64,000 bases of DNA from Gracilariopsis chorda (Eukaryota > Rhodophyta > Florideophyceae > Gracilariales > Gracilariaceae), in contig NBIV01000230.1 in the NCBI GenBank assembly GCA_003194525.1, forward strand, positions 62,001 through 126,000, given 5' to 3'. A program made the position numbers and the translations under genes. The notes below the pieces were generated by a model. The model worked only from the letters and a program-made list of their open reading frames with translations, was not told the DNA's origin and did not search any database. Positions 57,064 through 64,000 of this stretch are shown here, one piece after another; positions within the stretch are counted from its first letter, which is position 1, and each line of letters starts with the position of its first letter.

Positions 57064-59004
57064 CTACTTTTCTGCTTTGGAAGAAGCGACTTCAAATCTT
57101 TTGACCCATCCCTTGGCGCTTACTTCGAACCTGTTGCTGTGCATGAGTCTCCATGAAGCATGACGAACCCAATTGCAAGCTTTTGTCAAAGCATCAGCAA
57201 TATTTTCGTCACTGGGAATCCATGACAAACTGCTAAGTTCACCTCTTTCATGACTTTCCTGGAGAGCAGCTACGTCTATTTGCAAGCGTTTTTCCAGGGT
57301 CACAGCACTTTTCGCCACCACATTAAAGAGGGTCCGAGAGTCAATGTAGCCACGAACTTCGACAGTACGACCTAATATCTCTGACAGCATGTTCTTGGCA
57401 ATATAAGCGTTATCAAAGCCGTATACAAGTGCGTGAATTTCAGCGGCCATTACCGACCAAGCTACTCTCTTGCATCGTGAGCTGCCATAGTGCACAATGT
57501 TCGCGTTTCCATACTTTTCCACCATTACAAGAACAAATCCAAGCTGCGACTTCAAATCAGCTGTGTTCGCAAATGAGGCATCGGTAAGTAACACTAAGTG
57601 AGCGGAACTAACGTCCAGAGGAACGTAGCGCAAGCCAAAATCACTCGTGGAATTGCAGTGTTTAACAACGTTGTTAAGAGCCTTGATTTGGTTTTCGCTT
57701 GGGCCCTCGGCACCTGAAGCAATTAGCTGCACGGCAGCGCAAATGTCAGGACGAACACAGTTACCAATATACTGCGCCGCAGCGCGAACACTCTTGAATT
57801 CTTCTGCATTTGTACCCGCCTTCAGAGACTTAAACTTCTCGGTTTGTGTCATGGAGTATGTTCCATCTGCAGCCTTAAAAATATAGACACCGTTGAAAAC
57901 CCCTCCATCGTTCTCCCGCAGTAACTTTCGCGGCTTGGACTTGAACTGGCACCGTTCGTGCTCCTCTGATAGAAACGTACGAGATCCATGACCAAATGAA
58001 TCATCCACCTGAAATGCCGTCAATCCGTCTATATTGGCTCCATCCCGACGATACAAAACGCACGCGTCGACCTTGGTTGCCTTCATGTTGAGGGCCTCTC
58101 TATGGTGCGACTGATACGTTAGAAACCAATGAAGTCCACTTTCTGGTATGCCATACAACGGCTTTCGAGCAAGCAGTACCACGTCGTCAGCTATTCCCAT
58201 CTCAGGAGGGGGACGCAGAAAGATTTTGCGCTCAAGAGAAGAATTGGATTGTACATATGCTTGAGATATGTCACGAAAGTACGATTGGTACTCTGGGAAA
58301 CACGCAGCAAGACAAACGGTAAGGCGCTGTCCGAGTCTGCTGACTGTGGGAGCTTTCGTAGAGATAGAGATGGCCTGAAGATCGGAGTAGTTCTGTGCTA
58401 CAAGTCGAGACTTCTTGATATCCTTTCCATCTATCGTCTTGTACGCGTCGACGAATCGGGTCCCATAGATTAGTTGTCCTTTTGGAACGGAGGAGAGCTT
58501 CACTACTTCGAAGGTTCCATTCTTCATAAGACCATCTAGTTCTTTCTCACGTGCATCGCTGAACTCATCTCCTTCGCTGGGTGGCGCAATGACTACCTTC
58601 GTCGATCCAAACATCACCGCACACTGATGTTCACCAATCGAAGGACTGTCCTTTCGTTCTTCATTGTTCAATATGTTCGGTACAGATTGTTCCTCAAAGT
58701 TGTTTTGTGCAGTAGAGCATTCACGGAGAATGGAGCGAACAACTGGTTTAACTACTGTAGATCTGAAGATCTTGCGACCAGTTGGAAGTTGAACTACTAC
58801 CGTTTCGCCATCAATCTGCACAAAAGGGAAGGGACCTTCCCACTTCTTCGTCTTGTCCCGATAGACATACACTGGAGACCCTGCAGGGAGCTTACGAAGC
58901 TCCTCACTGGCTTCAACGCGCTTAGGGCCGTGGTCGTGTTTGAGTCCAAATGCTATTCGGTTGGCTGCCTGTTCTTTCTTTACAGCTTTTCTTGCTGCGT
59001 CCAT
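57064..59004 (-). pseudogene. copia RT and RNase H region
   Basis: RT contains YGTRFVDAYKTIDGKDIKKS, FRDISQAYVQS, KPLYGIPESGLHW and the VDD catalytic segment. RNase H contains LLTDASFANTA, AAEIHALVYGFD and a WIPSDENIADALTK end. The order and motifs are typical copia. Read it as part of an element with about two breaks overall. Confidence 0.8.
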
Positions 59005-59142
59005 TGCTCTTGCTCGCTAAAGCTGCGTTTCGGCGCACCCTTTCCTCGATGGACGTGGTAAAGCACCAAAAACCAACAATGTGGGACAAAGTCCTTCTGG
59101 TCCAATCGTGTCATTGACAATCTTGACTGCCATCTGCAAACA

Positions 59143-61976
59143 TTATTCATTGGTCTCCGAGCGAGGCATCGAGTCACGAATTTTGCTGTATGCTACACGC
59201 AAGGGAGCGTGATAGCGCTCAACGTGTGACATCGTAGAGGGAGATTCAATAGGAGCCTCAAGTACAGTAACACCATCTGCAGTTGCGTTGGCTGCTAACT
59301 CTGCAGAGACGAAGTTCGATCCTTGGTCCACATGAAGAAAATCTGGTGGACCAAGATAAACACGACTCCAGCACTTCAGTAATGTCTTCCAGACATGCTG
59401 TGCGGTCATATTTCTCAAGAACTGGGCGGCGTTAAAATGAGTTCCCTCGTGGACGATGTGCAGTACAGGACGACTGTTGATGTACATAACATCTACAGCG
59501 ACAATGTGGTTGAATCTCAGATCATCGGTACCAATTGTGACTTTAAAACGGCGGGGCTTGGAACCATTCTGAATACAGACCTCACATTCGCGACGAATTT
59601 TATCCAAGGTCTTACGCACATTGCTTTCCATTTCATCAGGGTTGGCACGCTTCAGAAGATTGTACAATGCTTGTACAGAAGTATGACCAAACACGCGATG
59701 GAGCTTTCGAAGCTCAGACTCAGTGTACAGCGCAAAGTTCAGATCATCAGACTTCCAACGGTGCACAAGAAAGTAGTTCTCCATGGACAGGTCTTGCTCA
59801 GCATTTTTGAACCTTACTACCTCGTCCTGAATACTGAAATCCAGGCCATTTTCCTTCATGTCTTTCATGCTTAACAGAGAAGGCACGTTGTCCTTTAAGA
59901 TCTGAAATTTAACGTCAATCACAAGATCAAGATCCTTAAATGGAACAGGAACTGTGGCTGTACCAATTGCTTTCGTGGTACCACCAATGCCAAGAACTGA
60001 CCGACTGGAAGCAGTGTCAACGTTCATTGGTGCATCAAACTCCTCGCAATACGCGCGATACTGCTCGTAGGACATCACAGATGAACGGTTTGCACAAGAA
60101 TCTATGAGAATTCCTTTGAAACGCGGAACCTCACCCATGGAAAGGGCAGAGAACATAGCGGCCATGCCAGACTTAAGATCAGTAGAAAATGTCCTACCGT
60201 GCACAAAAGCAGAATTGGCCAGATACACTTCGGTGTCCCTCTGCAGATTGTCAGTATCTGCTGCGAGATATGCGGTGTCATCGTCATCAGAATCAGAGAA
60301 CTGAATCTCGTCTGGGGTGTCAATCGTCTCCGGAACTTCCGTGAGCTGCTCAGAGATGTACGCGACATCTTCTACAATTAACATCGCGGAAAGATGAGAG
60401 GACTTCAGGCGTTTGATCGCTGCACGGACTTCTTCAGGAGAATGACGCGTGTGAGCTTTGTGATCCTGTCCACACACGTAGCAACCCTTTACTCCTTTGA
60501 TCCACTTAGATGAAAATCTCCGCGGGCGTCTATAACGTTGGTATTGGCCTGGGAAGCCAACAGATTTCCTCGCTTCGCCACCATATCTCCTGCCAAGGCT
60601 GTATAATGCAGTACTCTCACCTGCACTGGTCGTGACGTATGTGCTTGATGACCTTGGTTCGTGAGACAGGAAAGTCGCAATACGGTTCATTGCTTCCTGT
60701 GCAGTCTTTGGAACGCGTTCGCAAAGCGATTGCTGTACGCGATCAATGTCGCACGCGATGACGAGTTGATCTCGAAGGAGATTGTCGTGTTGATAGTTGG
60801 CTGACAACTGCTTTTGAAGGGTAGAAAGCTTGAAAAAGAAAGCCCGGAAGACCTCCACCTCACTCTTCTGAGCATTCTCCTTCATCGCATCGGAAAGCTT
60901 CATCGTCTGCCATTGTAGCAAGACACGGTTCCGTTGCTCCTCACTATTGTAAAAATCGAACAGCTTCTCGCGAATACCGTCAAAACTGTCTCCAGGGCGA
61001 TACACACGCGTATAATAAGACAATGCTTCCTCTTTCAACATTACAGGAAGTGCTTCGGCCTTTTCTTGCTCCGTAAGACGACAACGCCGGACAAGGTCTC
61101 GTACAACAGAAACGAAGACGAAAGATCGTCGTCACAACGACCACTGAACTTATGGCGTCCTTGATAGGCACGCATCAAACCATTGATACCCAGAGAGTTG
61201 CTGTTGGAGCTGTTCTTACGAATTTGAGACGGATTCCACTGAGTAGGTGTACCTCGTACAGCGTCATTTTGTTCAGGAGCAGCTGCGACACAGTTTAGTG
61301 TACGTCCCACATCGACTGTATCACGATGGTGAGTGTTATCCTGGCGATCGGGTGATACCGGGATTGTGGATGAAGGGCGTTGATCACCTTCATTATGGCC
61401 TAGATTGGCTTGTTGTTTACGTTGAACAGTATTAATTGCGGGAATATTATGGTTATGTGTCACCTCTTGAATCCTCGGGGTCTCATACTCTCGTACTTCT
61501 GTTCTGGAGCCCAATAACTGACTGTCAGAACCGGCACTTGCTGCAGCGGGAATAAACCAATCCTGCAGAAGACATTCAATCAAAGCTTGTGCTCGAGGAA
61601 AGAAACGTTTGCGAGTCACATGCACGCCGCGAAAGAGTAGAAAAGCCACCCATCTCTGTACAATCTGCTTTGGCATAGCCAAAATAGTGTGCTTGCGAAA
61701 CGTTGCGGTATATTCTATCCAAAGTGCTTCTCCAGAAAAGCCGGTAGACTTCAAGGCATCAAGAATATTTGTACAATACGCTTGCACTTCATCGGCATAT
61801 GCAGCCTTTTCTGCCGCGGTAGCATTCCCTGGAAGTGGGTCGGGATCATCCGCTTCATACGGCACTGTGCCACTTGCTCCAGAACCAGCAGCAGGCATCG
61901 GGGTGTCGTTCACTTGTGGGATACTTTCCATTGCCGGCGAGTTTGGCGTACTGTGAAACAGTTCAGGGCCAGACAT
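59143..61976 (-). pseudogene. copia gag, protease and integrase region
   Basis: The start is an ATG reading MSGPELFHSTPNSPAMESIP at 61,976. A gag-type helical part follows (DDLSSSFLLYETLSG, then FDGIREKLFDFYNSEEQRN), with a zinc-knuckle segment near 60,445-60,490 and an acidic linker. The protease has DSCANRSSVMSY. The integrase HHCC domain has HRVFGHTSVQALY and CEVC, followed by the VDVMYI and VDQGSNF core segments and a VERYHAPLR end. Confidence 0.8.
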
Positions 61977-62031
61977 ATTGCGTAGTTATATTTGTCGACA
62001 AATGGTCGGCAGGACCGATGACAGTTATAAC

Positions 62032-62446
62032 TATCAAGCGGCCACGGGTTCGAACCACAGGCGCGAGAGCGCAGTAGTCCGGATGCGCTGCTGAGGTCCG
62101 CTGTGGACAAGCAGACACGGGGTAGCACGGCAGGCGCGAAGGTGCGCGGACGTACAGAAGAAGTTAATAGTTGATTCCAGAGTAGTTCGTTGTTGCTTAG
62201 GTTAGTTGAGTTCCCTAACGCACTCAACATCTATCTATATGATGCATTAGAGCTATACTACATATCCATGCATTGCAATCATCCTACAGATCACTCTTGA
62301 CATACGCATTTGCGTATGTTAATCATCAACAATGTTCTTTGATTAGTACCACGCATCAAATAGACGAAGCATTGTCACATTGATAATGTGTAGCTTAAAG
62401 TGTTCCTCCTCTCTGTCCACCCCTGCACTTCATGACAGATTCCACA
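62032..62446 (-). repeat. 5' LTR of the nested copia element
   Basis: This 415-bp partner of 56,645-57,059 is followed by the AGATG duplication. The sequence just inside it (GTTATAACTGTC on the minus strand) is where a primer site should be, but I could not match it to a tRNA. Confidence 0.85.
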
Positions 62447-62451
62447 AGATG

Positions 62452-62671
62452 TGCTATGGATTCCGAATGAAGCACCAACACTGAAGCTCCGCATAATCAT
62501 CGCCGCACATACCGGTCATGGTAGTCACCGAAGTGCCGGTGTAACCATGATCACAGTGCGGGCATACTTCTACTGGGAAAAAATCGAAGATGATATCAAT
62601 TCTTTCGTCCAGACTTGCATCCGCTGTCTATGCACCGAGCCTTCTATCTGTAACAAAGCAGTCGTAGGGTA
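62452..62671 (+). pseudogene. Integrase zinc-binding remnant of the old gypsy element
   Basis: The stretch translates to LWIPNEAPTLKLRIIIAAHT, then HGSHR and CIRCLCTE, matching the HHCC region of the young element (about residues 1,080-1,142). It continues the sequence left off at 56,644, which shows the copia element split it. Confidence 0.7.
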
Positions 62672-62673
62672 GA

Positions 62674-62892
62674 TGCTTCGCACGAAATACGACTAAAGAG
62701 TCGGAGACAAGGTCTAACCGCCCCCTCTAAGCTATCAGCCTGGGGCGGGATTTTATTTATAGAAGTTGTTAGATCAAGCTAGGGCTGCGTACCTGGCTTG
62801 ATCCAGCATGGAGCTTCCTAGAGAAGCGGCGAGACACGAAGGATGTGGTTGTGGTATGGGGTGAACTACTATGCTAATGTTGTGTTGTTGCA
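62674..62892 (-). repeat. Proposed 3' LTR of the right-edge gypsy element
   Basis: On the minus strand it would run from TGCAACAACAC to CGAAGCA, with a purine-rich AGGAAGCGGGTGAG just before it and a TATAAATAAA box near 62,752-62,761. The partner LTR is outside the window, so the ends are only a proposal. Confidence 0.35.
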
Positions 62893-62990
62893 CTCACCCG
62901 CTTCCTAGAAGACGTCCTCCGGGACGTCGTCAGAGACTTCTCGTATTCGTAGACCAGATCCTGGCAGTGTTTTAGATCTGTCCGAGTATG

Positions 62991-64000
62991 TCAAAGCGCG
63001 GCATTTGGTGTTTCTCCCACAAACTGTACTAAAAATTGGCGACGAGTCTTGGGACCGCGATGGCGGAGAATAGCTTTGACTTCCTGTTCGATGCCTCCTT
63101 TCGCGTCCACGACCACATTGACGTAGGCTGTAGTATCATCCGGGGTATAGCGGCGTATTCTGTCGACATTGAATACGTTATGCGCCTTCTTCATATCGGG
63201 AGGAAGTTCCAGACGGTACGCTACGGGGCCGATCTTCTCGAGGATCCGGAGAGGGCCGACAAATTTAGGCCTCCATTTCTGCGGCAGATCCGTGCGCCTT
63301 TCCATAGAGAGGCCAGCAACCTGTAAAAGAACTAAGTCTCCGGGCGACAAAGACACGGGGGATCTTCGGAGGTCCGCGTAGAACCTCTGGCGTTCCTGAG
63401 CGCAAAGGAGGTTGTCGCGTGTTGCGAGGCGGAACGCTTCACGCTGTGCGGCGTAGTCGGTAGCTTTTTGGGAAAGAGAGTTTTGGGATATCTCGCGTGC
63501 TGCGTGTGAGGGTGGTACGCGTCCAAGATCGATCTCGAAGGGCGAGAACTGCGTGGAGTGATGTTTGGCGGCGTTGTATTCGTACTCAAACACGCTGAGA
63601 AGTGTATCCCAGTTCTGCGGAGACGATTGGATTGTGGAGCGGAGCATAGATGAGACGGTGCGGATGAGGTTCTCTGTCTGGCCGTCGGTCTGAGGGTGTC
63701 CGGTCGTGGCGATGTTGAGTTTGACGTTGTAGATGCGCTGTAGTTCTTGCCAGAAGGCGGAGGTGAACTTCCCATCGCGGTCAGAGATGATAGTCTGTGG
63801 AAACCCGTGTCTCGCAAAGACCAAATCCGTGAAGACCTGAGCAACTTCCACCGCGGTGGCCGTCTTAGATGCCGGAACGAAGATGCCTCGTTTGGAGAGT
63901 TTGTCCACGATGACGATGATCATGTCCTTCCCGTTGACGGAGCGAGGTAGTTCTGATAGAAAATCGACCGCTATAACCTCCCAGCACTCGTTGGGGATCG
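62991..64000 (-). CDS. Gypsy integrase and chromodomain-like C-terminus, partial
   Basis: The frame is open to the window edge, so its start is outside. The integrase core shows the three catalytic positions: D in the AVDFLSELP segment near 63,965, D in ISDRDGKF and E in DGQTENL. Then come a GPLRILEKIGPVAYRLELP segment, the usual gypsy integrase tail that binds DNA, and a short chromodomain-like end with QEVKAILRHRGPKTRRQFLV. It belongs to the gag-pol polyprotein of the element, with protease, RT and RNase H expected to the right. Confidence 0.8.
   Translation of the reverse strand, partial: IPNECWEVIAVDFLSELPRSVNGKDMIIVIVDKLSKRGIFVPASKTATAVEVAQVFTDLVFARHGFPQTIISDRDGKFTSAFWQELQRIYNVKLNIATTGHPQTDGQTENLIRTVSSMLRSTIQSSPQNWDTLLSVFEYEYNAAKHHSTQFSPFEIDLGRVPPSHAAREISQNSLSQKATDYAAQREAFRLATRDNLLCAQERQRFYADLRRSPVSLSPGDLVLLQVAGLSMERRTDLPQKWRPKFVGPLRILEKIGPVAYRLELPPDMKKAHNVFNVDRIRRYTPDDTTAYVNVVVDAKGGIEQEVKAILRHRGPKTRRQFLVQFVGETPNAAL

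Larger units (their letters stand above)
56645..62446 (-). mobile_element. Ty1/copia-like retrotransposon nested in the old gypsy element
   Basis: This 5,802-bp element has 415-bp LTRs at both ends and an AGATG target duplication (56,640-56,644 and 62,447-62,451). On the minus strand the order is gag (about 61,980-60,440, zinc-knuckle segment CYVCGQDHKAHTRH), protease (DSCANRSS near 60,090), integrase (about 59,710-59,150, with HRVFGHT and HVDQGSNF), RT (about 58,560-57,900, FQVDDSFGHG) and RNase H (about 57,600-57,180, TDASFANTADLKSQLG). The LTRs differ at about six of 415 positions, so it is fairly young. It is nearly whole, with about two breaks in the coding part. Confidence 0.88.
54592..62671. 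mobile_element. Old, rearranged gypsy element of the same family as 22,224-27,817
   Basis: This fossil has one LTR at 54,592-55,023, a chromodomain-side end on the minus strand (about 55,024-55,320), RT to RNase H on the + strand (about 55,340-56,600) and an integrase zinc-binding segment at about 62,452-62,640. The parts lie in opposite orientations, so it was rearranged, and it carries a nested copia element at 56,645-62,446. Its RT (FANLDLAHGYWQLPL, WIDDF) and integrase (IIAAHTGHGSHR) closely resemble the young element. It is incomplete and broken in several places, and no second LTR was found. Confidence 0.8.
62674..64000 (-). mobile_element. Ty3/gypsy element, 3' part, cut by right window edge
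   Basis: The minus strand reads integrase and chromodomain-like coding sequence from the right edge to 62,991, then a non-coding end and a proposed 3' LTR. The visible coding part looks whole. The sequence type (DKLSKRGIFVPASKTATAVE, HPQTDGQTENL) is a different gypsy lineage from the other two here. It appears to have landed at or next to the end of the old gypsy remnant. Confidence 0.75.

Noticed and set aside
1-64000. CRISPR arrays, operons, rRNA or plastid/mitochondrial genes
   Set aside because: No short regularly spaced repeats, no ribosomal RNA segments and no organelle gene were seen; gene spacing and TATA boxes are nuclear-eukaryotic.

Overview
The window reads as eukaryotic nuclear DNA that is dominated by LTR retrotransposons. 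Gypsy and copia pol genes, chromodomains, a copia-type half-tRNA primer site and TATA-box spacing all exclude a bacterial reading. The mix of chromodomain gypsy elements, copia elements and a short intronless secreted-protein gene would fit a red alga (florideophyte type), but this is an inference from style only; I could not search for matches.

Layout. Positions 1-10,462 hold an old, heavily broken Ty3/gypsy element on the + strand. It is cut by the left window edge and carries an unusual antisense coding tract between its integrase and its 3' LTR. Positions 10,463-13,547 are a spacer with no recognisable gene. Positions 13,548-46,486 are the main feature: a head-to-tail array of five complete 4,193-bp units plus a 1,490-bp sixth partial unit. 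Each complete unit carries one identical 241-residue secreted-protein gene behind a TATA box. Unit 1 looks 14.7 kb long only because three elements landed in it: a copia element with very short LTRs (13,576-18,317), a 132-bp element with TG/CA ends (18,336-18,467), and a whole-looking young gypsy chromovirus (22,224-27,817). Removing these three and one copy of each target-site duplication returns exactly 4,193 bp.

Positions 46,487-54,590 are low-copy DNA with several gene-like open stretches of unknown function, mostly on the minus strand. The last of them, at 54,291, runs into an LTR. Positions 54,592-62,671 hold an old, rearranged relative of the young gypsy element, with a fairly young copia element (56,645-62,446, target duplication AGATG) nested inside it. 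From about 62,674 to the right edge lies the 3' part of a third gypsy element on the minus strand.

The host content is therefore small: the amplified secreted-protein gene and a few unassigned gene-like stretches. No rRNA, tRNA gene, CRISPR array or operon was found. The most interesting signal is the recently homogenised array with identical gene copies, whose outer margins alone have diverged.
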